This document shows, piece by piece, positions 44,544 through 54,098 of a stretch of 61,083 nt of DNA. Position numbers and translations under genes: made by a program. The stretch spans positions 1 through 61,083 of the forward strand of contig DATKAO010000109.1 of assembly GCA_035498015.1 (NCBI GenBank). The letters are read 5' to 3'. Origin of the DNA: Myxococcota bacterium. GTDB taxonomy: Bacteria > Myxococcota_A > UBA9160 > SZUA-336. The notes under the pieces are model-generated. The model made no database searches. It was not told the DNA's origin and saw only the letters and a program-made list of their open reading frames with translations. Position 1 is the first letter of the stretch. Each line of letters starts with the position of its first letter.

Positions 44544-46091
44544 TTACACTCCGCTCCCGGCGTACTTTCGACGCAAGTGATTGCGAACGAGGATCGCGGT
44601 CAGATTGGTGCACAGCACCACGAGGATCAGCAAGAGGGCCGTCGCGAACACCAGCGGCCGCACGGCCTCCACGTTGGGGCTCTGGAAGCCCACGTCGTAG
44701 ATGTGGAAGCCCAGGTGCATGAACTTCCGCTCCAGATGAACGTAGGGAAACTCGCCGTCGAGCGGCAGGCTGGGCGCGAGCTTCACCATGCCCACGATCA
44801 TGAGCGGCGCGACCTCGCCTGCGGCGCGCGCCATGGCCAGGATCAGCCCGGTGAGTGCGCCCGGTAGCGCGGCGGGCAGCACCACGCGCCAGAGTGTCTC
44901 GACCTTGGTCGCGCCGAGAGCCAGTGACCCCTCGCGCACGATGCGCGGCACGGCCGCGAGGCCTTCCTCGGTCGCGACCACCACCACCGGCAGGGTGAGG
45001 AGCGCGAGCGTGAGGCTCGCCCAGAGCACGCCGCCCGTGCCGAAGGTCGGGGTGGGCAGGCGGTTGGCGAAGAACAGCGCGTCGAGGAGGCCCCCCACGC
45101 CGTACACGAAGAAGCCCAGGCCGAACACGCCGAACACGATCGACGGCACGCCCGCCAGGCTGTTCACGGCGATGCGCACGCTGCGCACGAGCCAGCCCTC
45201 GCGCGCATACTCGCGCAGATAGAGCGCGGTCAGCACGCCCAGGGGAGACACTGCGACGCTGGTGAGCAACACGAGCAGCACCGTGCCGAAGATCGCCGGG
45301 AAGATGCCGCCCTCGGTGTTCGACTCGCGCGGCTCGGCGAACAGGAACTCGCCCAGGCGCGAGACGTAGAGCCGGAGCTCGCCCGAGAGCCCCAGCGCGT
45401 TGGCCTGCACGGCGCGCACCACGTGCGCGAGCGCGATCGGCTTCTCGCTGCCGTCGGCGGTGCGCATGACCAGCACGTCGCCCATCACTTCCGACTCACG
45501 TTTGGCGAGCTCGGCGGCCGAGACCTCGTAGCGGGCCCGGAGCTGGGACACGTCGCGCCCCTCGCGCGCGCCGGCCTCGATCGCGCGGTTCTGGCCGCGG
45601 ATCTCGCGCCGCAGCGGCTCGAGCCGGGCCTCGATCTCGGCGCGCTTCTCGCCCAGCTTCTCGGGCAGCGCGGCGATCACCGCGGCGGTCCCGTCCACGA
45701 GCGCCGTGTCTCCGCGGCGGATCGCGACCGGGAAGCCGTAGAAGCGCCCCCACTCCTCGCGCTCGAGCACCAAGGCCTCGGCCGGCCGACTCTGCGCGCG
45801 GATCTCGGCCGGCGTCAGCCAGCGGAAGTCGGCGCCGCCGAGCTCGCGGTTGCCGAAGTGGACGCGCAGCTCGTCGCCCTGGTGCTCGACGATCTCGCCC
45901 AGCGCGCGCGTGCCGTCGGCGAGCTCGAACTCGGTGAGCGGCGACTGCCAGAAGTAGCCGAGCCCGTTCCAGGCCACGAGCACCACCAGCCCGGTCACCA
46001 GCAAAAGACTCACCGCCAGAGCGCCCGCCGACAGCCACAGCATGGCCGCCCCGAAACGGGCTCGCCGCGTGCTCCCGCCCGGGGCAGTCAC
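44544..46091 (-). CDS. pstA: Phosphate ABC transporter permease PstA, N-terminally extended
   Basis: A 515-residue permease. The C-terminal about 270 residues are a normal PstA with the EAA loop (LALGATKVETLWRVVLPAA) and NSLAGVPSIVFGVFGLGF. The N-terminal part has one membrane helix (residues 18-40) and a large charged, partly coiled-coil periplasmic region (EKRAEIEARLEPLRREIRGQ), making it much longer than E. coli PstA (about 296). Extended PstA proteins are known in several proteobacteria. The GTG start overlaps the pstC stop by four bases (GTGA). Confidence 0.93.
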   Translation of the reverse strand: MTAPGGSTRRARFGAAMLWLSAGALAVSLLLVTGLVVLVAWNGLGYFWQSPLTEFELADGTRALGEIVEHQGDELRVHFGNRELGGADFRWLTPAEIRAQSRPAEALVLEREEWGRFYGFPVAIRRGDTALVDGTAAVIAALPEKLGEKRAEIEARLEPLRREIRGQNRAIEAGAREGRDVSQLRARYEVSAAELAKRESEVMGDVLVMRTADGSEKPIALAHVVRAVQANALGLSGELRLYVSRLGEFLFAEPRESNTEGGIFPAIFGTVLLVLLTSVAVSPLGVLTALYLREYAREGWLVRSVRIAVNSLAGVPSIVFGVFGLGFFVYGVGGLLDALFFANRLPTPTFGTGGVLWASLTLALLTLPVVVVATEEGLAAVPRIVREGSLALGATKVETLWRVVLPAALPGALTGLILAMARAAGEVAPLMIVGMVKLAPSLPLDGEFPYVHLERKFMHLGFHIYDVGFQSPNVEAVRPLVFATALLLILVVLCTNLTAILVRNHLRRKYAGSGV

Positions 46092-48316
46092 TGCGTCCCC
46101 GAGTAGCGGCGCCGCAGGCGCTCGCGCACGACGTCGGCCAGGCCGTTGGCCGCGAAGGTCACCACGAACAGGAGCAGCGCCGACAGGAACAGCACGCGGT
46201 AGAGCGTGGCGCCCTGCGGCGCCTCCGGGATTTCGACCGCGATGTTCGCAGACAGCGAGCGGAAGCCGTTGAAGGGCGACAGGTCGATGAGCGGAGTGTT
46301 GCCCGTCGCCATCAGCACGATCATGGTCTCGCCGACGGCGCGGCCGAAGCCGATCATCACCGCGGCGAACAGCCCGGGGCTGGCCGCCGGCAGCACCACG
46401 CGCGCGATCGTCTGCCAGCGCGTCGCGCCCAGCGCGAGCGACGCGGCGGACAGCGTGCGCGGCACGTTGGAGAGTGACTCCTCGGCGATCGAGAACACGA
46501 TCGGGATCACCGCGAAGGCCATCGCGACGCCGGCGACGATCGCGTTGCGCGGGTCGTAGGTCGCGCCAGTCACCGTGCGCAGCCAGGCCGAGAAGTCACC
46601 GCCGAAGAAGAGCCGCTCGAGCCCGGGCGAGGCGCGCAGGCACAGCCAGCCGCACGTCAGCAGCACGGCGGCCGAGAGGGCGACTTCGGTGCCCAGCGGC
46701 AGCCGGCGCGTGAGTCGCACCGGAAGCGCGGCGTACAGCGCGCCCGCCGCGAGCGCGGCCAGCGGCGCGCTGCAGACCGCGGCCAGGAAGCCCGGGAACA
46801 CGTGCTCGAGCCGGGGCGCGAGCCACAGACCCGCGAGAAAGCCGAGCACCACGCTCGGCAGGGAAGCCATGATCTCGACCGCCGGCTTCACCACGCGCTG
46901 CAGCCGGGGGTCCATCACCTGCGACGTGTACAGCGCGCCCATCACGCCCAGCGGGATGGCGAAGAACAGCGCGTAGAACGTGCCCTTCAGCGTTCCGAAC
47001 CACAGCGGAGTGAGTGACAGCTTGGGCTCGGCCTCCTCGGTCCCGCCGGTCGACTGCCACACGAACGCGGGCTCGGGGTAGTCCTCGTACCACACGCGCC
47101 CGAACAGGCTCGAGAGCGAGATCTCCGGATGCAGGCTCGTGACCGACAGCGCGCGCACTTCGTCCGCGCGCGCCAGGAACGCCCGGTCGCCGCGCGTCGA
47201 GAACGCGACCGCGCGCGCGTCCGGCGTGCCGGAGTCACCGCGCCACAGCACGCGCTCCGAGGTCGAGTGATACAGCCCGAGCTTGCCGTCGCTGCCCAAG
47301 GCCAGGAACGATCGGCCGCGGCCCGACGGCGCGAGCGCGCGAATCTCGCCGCCCTGGGAGCCGAAGTGGTGGGCGCGCACCAGCTCGGTGCGCGCGCGGC
47401 CCTCGCGCAGCCGGAACCAGACCGAGAGCGTCCCGTCCTGGTGACCGGCGACCAGGCTGCGGCCGCCGACCAGCAGTCCCAGCGCAGTGACCGGCACGCC
47501 GGCATCGGCCACGTCGGGACCGGAGAGCCCGTTCGCCCCGAGCTCCCAGGCGTAGAGGTGACTCGTGGCCGCGCCGTAGAGCATGCGCTGGTCCGGGTCG
47601 AGCGCCAGGAACGCGAGCGGCTGCGCCGCGCTGAGCGCGAAGCGCTCGCTCTTCTCCTCGCGCTCGCCGCTGAAGGCGTTCACCTTCACGCTCTTGCGCA
47701 CGACCGCGAGCGTGCCGTCGTCGAGCGCAACCGCGCCGGTGACCTGCTCCGCCCCGGCGCGCGCGGCGAACGCCTGCACGCGGTCGCCCGGGACGTCGAG
47801 CGCCAGGTCCACGGGCGGGCCCGCGCTGGGAGTCACTCTGCGCCCGCCCTCGCCGTAGCGGACGTTCCACTCCAGGGGCTGCACGCGCAGGTGGCCATCT
47901 TCGCCCAGCGCGACGAACGCCGAGTCACCCGCGGGCGCGACCCTGCGCGCGGGCGCCGCCGCCGGCACGTCGAGCGACGTCTCTCCGCCGTCGAGCGAGT
48001 ACACGCGCAGGTGGCCGTCGCCGCCCATCGCCGCGAGCTGGGACATGCGCGGCTCGACCACGAGCGCCCCCGCAGCGAGCTCCGGCGTCGCCAGCGCGCC
48101 CAGCGGCGAAACGCTGGCCGAGCGCAGCAGCGGCGCCGTCTCGAGCACGAGAAACACCAGGATCGCGATCAGGCTCGCGACCACCAGGATGCCCCCCGCA
48201 CGCACGACGACGGCTGCGGCCCGATCGAGCCACAGCCGCCGGCGCGAAGTCACCCCTGGGGCCGGCGGAGGGGCCCGCGGCGGTGGCTCCGGATCGAGAC
48301 GAAGCGCGGGCTCCAT
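46088..48316 (-). CDS. pstC: Phosphate ABC transporter permease PstC with beta-propeller-like insertion
   Basis: A 742-residue permease. A cytoplasmic proline-rich start leads to TM1 (about residues 38-62). A long periplasmic region of about residues 70-400 follows with repeated strand-turn blades (GDGHLRVYSLDGGETSL, LGEDGHLRVQPLEWNVRY, LGSDGKLGLYHSTSERVLW), resembling a WD/beta-propeller. The C-terminal part is the permease core with EAA loop LALGATRWQTIARVVLPAA. E. coli PstC is about 319 residues; propeller-containing PstC proteins are known from pseudomonads. ATG 48316 is used because pstS ends two bases upstream. Confidence 0.93.
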   Translation of the reverse strand: MEPALRLDPEPPPRAPPPAPGVTSRRRLWLDRAAAVVVRAGGILVVASLIAILVFLVLETAPLLRSASVSPLGALATPELAAGALVVEPRMSQLAAMGGDGHLRVYSLDGGETSLDVPAAAPARRVAPAGDSAFVALGEDGHLRVQPLEWNVRYGEGGRRVTPSAGPPVDLALDVPGDRVQAFAARAGAEQVTGAVALDDGTLAVVRKSVKVNAFSGEREEKSERFALSAAQPLAFLALDPDQRMLYGAATSHLYAWELGANGLSGPDVADAGVPVTALGLLVGGRSLVAGHQDGTLSVWFRLREGRARTELVRAHHFGSQGGEIRALAPSGRGRSFLALGSDGKLGLYHSTSERVLWRGDSGTPDARAVAFSTRGDRAFLARADEVRALSVTSLHPEISLSSLFGRVWYEDYPEPAFVWQSTGGTEEAEPKLSLTPLWFGTLKGTFYALFFAIPLGVMGALYTSQVMDPRLQRVVKPAVEIMASLPSVVLGFLAGLWLAPRLEHVFPGFLAAVCSAPLAALAAGALYAALPVRLTRRLPLGTEVALSAAVLLTCGWLCLRASPGLERLFFGGDFSAWLRTVTGATYDPRNAIVAGVAMAFAVIPIVFSIAEESLSNVPRTLSAASLALGATRWQTIARVVLPAASPGLFAAVMIGFGRAVGETMIVLMATGNTPLIDLSPFNGFRSLSANIAVEIPEAPQGATLYRVLFLSALLLFVVTFAANGLADVVRERLRRRYSGTQ

Positions 48317-48318
48317 GG

Positions 48319-49296
48319 CTAGCGGAGCTTCGCGAGCTCCTGCTCCACGGTGGCGGCCTTGAGCGGCAAGTATCCTTCCTTCTTCACGTCTTCCTGTCCG
48401 TCGTGGGACAGCGCGAAGCGCATGAACTCGAGCGTGAGCGGATCGAGCGCCTTGCCGGGCGGGCGGTTCACGTACACGTAGAGGAAGCGCGCGAGCGGAT
48501 ACTTGCCCGCGTACACCTCTTCGGGCTCGGTCGTCGAGTACGGGCTGTTGGCGTCCTTGGCCAGCGAGAGTGTCTTCACGCCCGCGGTCTTGTAGCCGAT
48601 GCCGCTGTAGCCCATGGCCTGCTTGTCCTCGGTGACTCCCTGCACGACCGCCGACGAGCCGGGCTGCTCCTTCACCGTGTCGCGGTAGTCGCCGCCGCAC
48701 AGCGCCACTTCCTTGAAGTAGCCGTAGGTGCCCGAGGCCGAGTTGCGGCCGTAGAGCCGGATCGGCTGACTCGCGAGGCCGCCCTTCACGCCCAGATCAC
48801 CCCAGTTCTCGATCGAGGCCGGGTTGCCGCAGCGGCGGGACTTCGAGAACACCGCGTCGACCTGGGCGAGCGTGGCCTTGTCGAGCGGGTTGTCCTTGTG
48901 CACGTAGACCGCGAGCGCGTCGATCGCGACACGGATCTGTGTCGGCGGGTAGCCGAACTTCTTCTCGAAGGCGTCGAGCTCGTCGGCCTTCATCTCGCGG
49001 CTCATGGGCGCGAGCTGCGCCGTGCCCGCGATCAGTGCCGGGGGCGCGGTCGAGGAGCCCTTGCCCTCGACCTGCACCTGCACGCTCGGGTACTCCTTGC
49101 GGAAGCCCTCCGCCCAGGTGCTCATCACGTTGTTGAGCGTGTCGGAGCCGATCGCAGACAGATTCCCCGCGATGCCGCTCACCTTCTGATAGGCGGCGAT
49201 CTTCGCTTCTACCTGCGCCTCGGCGGCCTGCGCACCCTCCGCCCGGAGGACACACCAGCCGAGAGCGAACACGAGAGCCAGTCTTCCCCGCAGCAT
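48319..49296 (-). CDS. pstS: Phosphate-binding periplasmic protein PstS
   Basis: A 325-residue substrate-binding protein with a Sec signal peptide (residues 1-25). Phosphate-binding segments are visible: SAIGSDTLNNVM, GKGSSTAPPALIAGTAQLAP and YGRNSASGTYGYFKEVAL, which provide the serine/threonine hydroxyls of the site. It captures phosphate for PstCAB. It is the first gene of the pst operon. A PHO-box-like direct repeat lies about 70 bases upstream, and phoU-phoB-phoR is divergent. Confidence 0.95.
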   Translation of the reverse strand: MLRGRLALVFALGWCVLRAEGAQAAEAQVEAKIAAYQKVSGIAGNLSAIGSDTLNNVMSTWAEGFRKEYPSVQVQVEGKGSSTAPPALIAGTAQLAPMSREMKADELDAFEKKFGYPPTQIRVAIDALAVYVHKDNPLDKATLAQVDAVFSKSRRCGNPASIENWGDLGVKGGLASQPIRLYGRNSASGTYGYFKEVALCGGDYRDTVKEQPGSSAVVQGVTEDKQAMGYSGIGYKTAGVKTLSLAKDANSPYSTTEPEEVYAGKYPLARFLYVYVNRPPGKALDPLTLEFMRFALSHDGQEDVKKEGYLPLKAATVEQELAKLR

Positions 49297-49364
49297 TCCA
49301 GCCTCGCTTTTCAGTGGGTTGGCGCAAGACTCGTGGCCGGCAGTGTCGCCGGAACGTCGCGTCC

Positions 49365-49383
49365 GTGACGTTTCCGTGACGAA
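49365..49383 (-). promoter_or_regulatory. PHO-box-like direct repeat upstream of pstS
   Basis: Read on the minus strand, TCGTCACGGAAACGTCAC contains two CGTCAC units 11 bases apart, the spacing of PhoB half-sites (CTGTCAT-N4-CTGTCAT type). It is in the 167-bp region between pstS and phoU. A weaker GTCAC/GACAC pair with the same 11-base spacing is at 49411-49426 on the plus strand, facing phoU. Confidence 0.6.
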
Positions 49384-49463
49384 TCGTCTTCGCGGAATCG
49401 CACGCTCGGCGTCACTGAAATGACACGCGGGATCGGGGCGGCGAGGCTATTCTGCCCGCAGGC

Positions 49464-50144
49464 ATGACCGGTAAGGCCGAAGCCACGATCGAGGGGCTGC
49501 GCGAGCTGGTGCTGCGCATGGGCGCTCTCGCCGAGGCGATCTTCGCCAAGGCGGTGCGCGTGGTCCACGAGCGCGACGCCCGGCTCGCCGCCGAGGTGCA
49601 GCGCGACGACCTGGAGCTCGACAAGCTCGACATCGAGATCGACGACGCGGTGCTGCGTGCGCTCGCGCTGCAGCAGCCGGTCGCCGAGGACCTGCGCCAG
49701 GTGATCGCGATCAAGACCATGGCCACCGACCTCGAGCGGGTCGGTGACATCTCGCGCAACATCGCGCGCAGCGGCGCGCGCCTGGCCGAGCGGCCGCGCA
49801 CCGACCTGCCGATGCGGCTCGAGCCGCTCGAGCGCGAGGCGCGCGGGCAGCTGGCCGCGGCGCTCGACGCCTTCCAGGACCTGAACGTGGTGGGCGCGCA
49901 GGCCGTGCTCGACGGCGACGACCGGCTCGACCGGCTGCAGGACAACCTGGTGCGCGACCTGATCGAGCGCATCGAGCGCGACTCCACGACCTCGGCCCAG
50001 GCGGTCGACGTGATCTTCATCGCAGAGAGTCTCGAGCGCATCGGCGATCACGCCACCAACGTGGCCGAAGAGGTCATCCTGGTCGCGGAGGCACGCAACG
50101 TGAAGCACGCCGAGAAGCTGGCGAGATACGCACGGGAGCGATGA
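49464..50144 (+). CDS. phoU: Phosphate signalling complex protein PhoU
   Basis: A 226-residue, all-helical protein made of two PhoU repeats. ALQQPVAEDLRQVIAIKTMA and ATDLERVGDISRNIA form the first metal-binding region; FIAESLERIGDHATNVAEEV is the second. It relays transporter status to PhoR to keep the phosphate regulon off when phosphate is plentiful. The end is one base before the phoB start, so phoU-phoB-phoR form an operon. Confidence 0.96.
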   Translation: MTGKAEATIEGLRELVLRMGALAEAIFAKAVRVVHERDARLAAEVQRDDLELDKLDIEIDDAVLRALALQQPVAEDLRQVIAIKTMATDLERVGDISRNIARSGARLAERPRTDLPMRLEPLEREARGQLAAALDAFQDLNVVGAQAVLDGDDRLDRLQDNLVRDLIERIERDSTTSAQAVDVIFIAESLERIGDHATNVAEEVILVAEARNVKHAEKLARYARER

Positions 50145-50145
50145 G

Positions 50146-50826
<681 letters not shown>

Positions 50827-50842
50827 CCCCGCGGACGGAGGC

Positions 50843-52612
50843 ATGCCGAAGATCCAGGTCAGGCTCGCAGCGGCGTTGGCCGGGCTGGCCATCGCCATCT
50901 CGCTCCTGTTCGGAGCGCTGGTCGAGCGCAGCCTGCGCGCGCGCGAGCTGGCGCGGGTCGAGCACGGGCTCGAGGCGTCGGCGCGGCTGGTCGACGAGCT
51001 GTGTCACGGTGCCGTGTTCGCGCCCGGCAGCGGTGCCGCCGAGCTGACGGCGCTGGCGGCCCGCGCCGCAGCGGCCGCGGGCGCGCGAGTCACGTTCATC
51101 GCCCCCGACGGCACCGTGGTGGCCGACTCCGAGCTGCGCGCCGACGAGCTGTCGAAGGTCGCCAACCACGCCGGGCGGCCCGAGATCGCCCAGGCGCTCA
51201 CCGGCCAGCTCGGCGTCGCTTCGCGGCGCAGTGAGACGGTCGGCAAGCCCTATCTCTACCTGGCATTGCCGCGCGGCCCCGGCGAGCCGGGCGTGGTGCG
51301 CGTGGCCGCGGACCTGGCAGGCGTCGAGGCGGCGGTTGCCGCGATGCGGCGCTCACTCTTGATCGGCGGCCTGCTCGCGGTGAGCGCGGCACTCGTGCTG
51401 TCGTTCCTGCTGTCGCGCGCGCTGGTGGAGCCGCTGCGGGCGATCCACGCGGCGCTGGTGCAGATCTCGGGCGGCGACCTCGGCGCGCGCGTGCGCTGGC
51501 GCTCGCACGACGAGCTCGGCCAGGTCGCGCGCGCGATCGACCGCATGGCGGGCGATCTCGAGCAGTCACACGGCGAGATCTCGGCCGAGCGCGACCGGCT
51601 CGAGACGGTGCTGCGGGTCATGGTCGAGGGGGTGCTGGTGGTCGACCACGAGCTGCACATCCTGCTGGCCAACCCGCGCGTGCGCGAGCTGCTCGCGACT
51701 CGCGGCGAGCTCGAGGGCCGCCGGCCGCTCGAGGCGATCCGCTCGGCCGACGTGCACGACCTCCTGGTGGAGGCGCTGGCGAGCCGCGGCCCGGTGCGCC
51801 GCGAGCTGTCGCTCTCGGGCGGCGACCGGCGCGTGCTGGCGGTGCATTCGGCGAGCTTCTCGATCGCGGGCGCGAAGGGCGCCGTGGCCGTGTTTCACGA
51901 CATGACCGAGGTGCGGCGGCTCGAGACCGTGCGCCGCGACTTCGTGGCCAACGCCTCGCACGAGATCAAGACGCCGCTCACGGCGATCCGTGGCTTCGCC
52001 GAAACGCTGCTCGGGCAGGCGCTTCCGCCGGAGGAGAGCCGGAAGTATCTCGGCATCATCCTGAGTCACTCCGAGCGCCTGTCGCGGCTGGTCGAGGACC
52101 TGCTCGAGCTGTCGCGCCTGGAGTCCGGTGCGACCAAGCTCGAGCCCGCGCCGCTCGACGTGGCGGCGCTCGCGACGCGGCTGTGCGAGGAGCTCGCGCC
52201 GCGCATCCGCGAGCGGGGCTTCGACGTGCGCGTGCACGGCGCCGGCGCACCGCGCGCCTTCGCCGACCGGCGCGCGGTCGAGCAGATCCTGCAGAACCTG
52301 CTCGACAACGCGCTCAAGTACGCCGACTCCGGCAAGCGCATCGACGTGCGAGTCACCTCCGAGGACGGCTCGGTGCGGGTCGACGTGGCCGACCGCGGCC
52401 CGGGCATCTCCGACGCCGATTCCGCGCGCATCTTCGAGCGCTTCTACCGCGTGGACCGCGGCCGCGCGCGCGAGCAGGGCGGAACGGGCCTGGGACTCGC
52501 GATCGTGAAACACCTGGCCCAGGCGAGCGGCGGCGAGGTGTGGGTGGAGAGCACGCCGGGCGAGGGCTCGACCTTCAGCTTCAGCCTGCCCGCCGCTGAC
52601 CCGGCGGTTTGA
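50843..52612 (+). CDS. phoR: Phosphate regulon sensor histidine kinase PhoR
   Basis: A 589-residue membrane kinase. TM1 (residues 5-30) and TM2 (about 170-195) frame a periplasmic or extracytoplasmic region (HGAVFAPGSGAAELTALAAR). Then come a HAMP domain (LVEPLRAIHAALVQISGGDL), a PAS-like domain (ERDRLETVLRVMVEGVLVVD), the HisKA domain with H-box NASHEIKTPLTAI near residue 374, and the ATPase domain (ILQNLLDNALKYA, VADRGPGISDAD, GGTGLGLAI). It phosphorylates PhoB under phosphate starvation. It follows phoB by 16 bases. Confidence 0.94.
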   Translation: MPKIQVRLAAALAGLAIAISLLFGALVERSLRARELARVEHGLEASARLVDELCHGAVFAPGSGAAELTALAARAAAAAGARVTFIAPDGTVVADSELRADELSKVANHAGRPEIAQALTGQLGVASRRSETVGKPYLYLALPRGPGEPGVVRVAADLAGVEAAVAAMRRSLLIGGLLAVSAALVLSFLLSRALVEPLRAIHAALVQISGGDLGARVRWRSHDELGQVARAIDRMAGDLEQSHGEISAERDRLETVLRVMVEGVLVVDHELHILLANPRVRELLATRGELEGRRPLEAIRSADVHDLLVEALASRGPVRRELSLSGGDRRVLAVHSASFSIAGAKGAVAVFHDMTEVRRLETVRRDFVANASHEIKTPLTAIRGFAETLLGQALPPEESRKYLGIILSHSERLSRLVEDLLELSRLESGATKLEPAPLDVAALATRLCEELAPRIRERGFDVRVHGAGAPRAFADRRAVEQILQNLLDNALKYADSGKRIDVRVTSEDGSVRVDVADRGPGISDADSARIFERFYRVDRGRAREQGGTGLGLAIVKHLAQASGGEVWVESTPGEGSTFSFSLPAADPAV

Positions 52613-52630
52613 AGCCGCTCTTCACTCGAC

Positions 52631-52656
52631 CGTCACAGATACGCCACCGAACCTCA
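52631..52656 (+). promoter_or_regulatory. PHO-box-like repeats upstream of porin gene
   Basis: CGTCACAGATACGCCAC shows GTCAC and GCCAC 11 bases apart, with a further CTCAC ten bases on. The position, 50-75 bases before the porin ATG and directly after phoR, suggests PhoB control of the porin. Confidence 0.45.
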
Positions 52657-52706
52657 CTGACCGCCTCGTAGCATCGACGCCCACAACCAACTGAGGGGGC
52701 TCTCCG

Positions 52707-54098
52707 ATGCTGGGATCGAGGGGTTCGGTGCGCGCGCTGTTCTGCGCGGCCGTGCTGTCCATGGGAACGTTCTGGGCCGGCGCCGCGCGCGGCGACGACG
52801 CATCGGCGGTCGAGCAGATCGTCGCCGTGCTGCGCGAGAAGGGGCTGATCGATCAGGCCACGGGCGACGAGATACTCGCCAAGCAAGCGCAGAGCGAAGT
52901 CAAAGAGAACGCCAAGCCGACGCCGGCCGTGTCTCAGGCCCCGGGCCTGCTCGACGGCTTCATCTTCAGCGGCGACGTGCGGCTGCGCGACGAGCAGTAC
53001 TGGTACAACCACGGGCTGCAGGGCACCGAGGCGAACGACAACAACCGCTTCCGCTACCGCGCGCGCTTCGGCTTCACCAAGCAGGTCAACGATTGGGCGC
53101 TGGTGGGCGTGCGGCTGGCATCGGCCAGCAACACCGGCGACGGCGTCAACCGCAGCACGAACCTGAGCGCGGGCGAGACCTCGGACTTCAGCTACGACCC
53201 GATCTTCTTCGATCGGCTGTACGCGCAGTTCACGTTGCCCGACCCGGGCATCGGACTCACCACCACCGTCACGGGCGGCAAGATGGCCAACCCGTTCATC
53301 TGGAAGAACGGGCTCGACAAGATGCTGTGGGACGACGACATCTCGCCCGAAGGCGTGCAGATCTCGTCGACCTGGGCCGTGAACGAGAAGGCGAAGCTGT
53401 GGGGGAACTTCGGCTACTACGTGGAGCTGCAGAACGCGAGTCAGGTCGACCCGCGCGTGTTCGCGTACCAGTTCGGCGGCTCTTACAAGCTGCCCGAGGC
53501 GTTCGAGATCGGCGCGCGCGCCAGCTACTACGACTGGCAGTTCCTGGGCAACGACTCGACCTCGGCCACTCATACCGGCTACTTCGACCGCGCCCGCGCG
53601 AAGGGCAACCTGCCCAACGGCTTCAATCCCGACATGCACATCATGGAGTCGAGCGGCTACGTGACCTGGGGCGGCGTGCAGGAGTGGCCAGTCACCTTCT
53701 GGGGCTCGTGGATGCAGAACCTGGCGGCCGACGGCGCGGTCGTGAGCGGCGTCCGGATCGGCGCGAACGACACGGCTTACGGCTACGGCGTCGAGGCCGG
53801 CGACATGAAGCGCTGGGTGCGCGTCGGCGTGGCCTGGCAGCACGTCGAGGCCAACGCGGTGCCCTCGCTCTACACCGACAGCGACATGTTCGACGGACTC
53901 ACCAACCGCGAGGGCTGGGCGCTCTACGCGTCGCGTGAGATCTTCGCGAACACGGAGGTGCGGCTGTGGCTGTGGGACGAGTCGCCGATCAAGACCACGC
54001 AGAGCGGTGTCGGCGGCGGCCCGTTCAACATCTCGACCGCGACCGACTCACAAGCCAACCGCCTGCGGCTGCAGACCGACTTGATGCTCAAGTTCTAG
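52707..54098 (+). CDS. Outer-membrane porin (putative porin family)
   Basis: A 463-residue protein with a signal peptide (cleavage after AARG, about residue 30). A short helical segment (SAVEQIVAVLREKGLIDQAT) precedes a long run of amphipathic strands (FSGDVRLRDEQYWYN, RFRYRARFGFTKQVNDWAL, LWGNFGYYVELQNASQV), ending in a terminal aromatic (MLKF), the usual signature for outer-membrane beta-barrel assembly. Placement after phoR and PHO-box-like repeats suggests a phosphate-inducible channel similar in role to PhoE or OprP. Selectivity cannot be read from the sequence. Its 3' end overlaps the convergent kinase gene by 11 bases. Confidence 0.88.
   Translation: MLGSRGSVRALFCAAVLSMGTFWAGAARGDDASAVEQIVAVLREKGLIDQATGDEILAKQAQSEVKENAKPTPAVSQAPGLLDGFIFSGDVRLRDEQYWYNHGLQGTEANDNNRFRYRARFGFTKQVNDWALVGVRLASASNTGDGVNRSTNLSAGETSDFSYDPIFFDRLYAQFTLPDPGIGLTTTVTGGKMANPFIWKNGLDKMLWDDDISPEGVQISSTWAVNEKAKLWGNFGYYVELQNASQVDPRVFAYQFGGSYKLPEAFEIGARASYYDWQFLGNDSTSATHTGYFDRARAKGNLPNGFNPDMHIMESSGYVTWGGVQEWPVTFWGSWMQNLAADGAVVSGVRIGANDTAYGYGVEAGDMKRWVRVGVAWQHVEANAVPSLYTDSDMFDGLTNREGWALYASREIFANTEVRLWLWDESPIKTTQSGVGGGPFNISTATDSQANRLRLQTDLMLKF

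Noticed and set aside
46088-48700. Longer PstC starting upstream of 48316
   Set aside because: It would overlap pstS by nearly 400 bases, and the extra residues have shadow composition; ATG 48316 two bases after pstS is preferred.
49411-49426. PHO-box-like pair facing phoU
   Set aside because: GTCAC/GACAC matches less well and lies too far from the only visible TATTCT-like -10 sequence; mentioned with the pstS site but not annotated separately.
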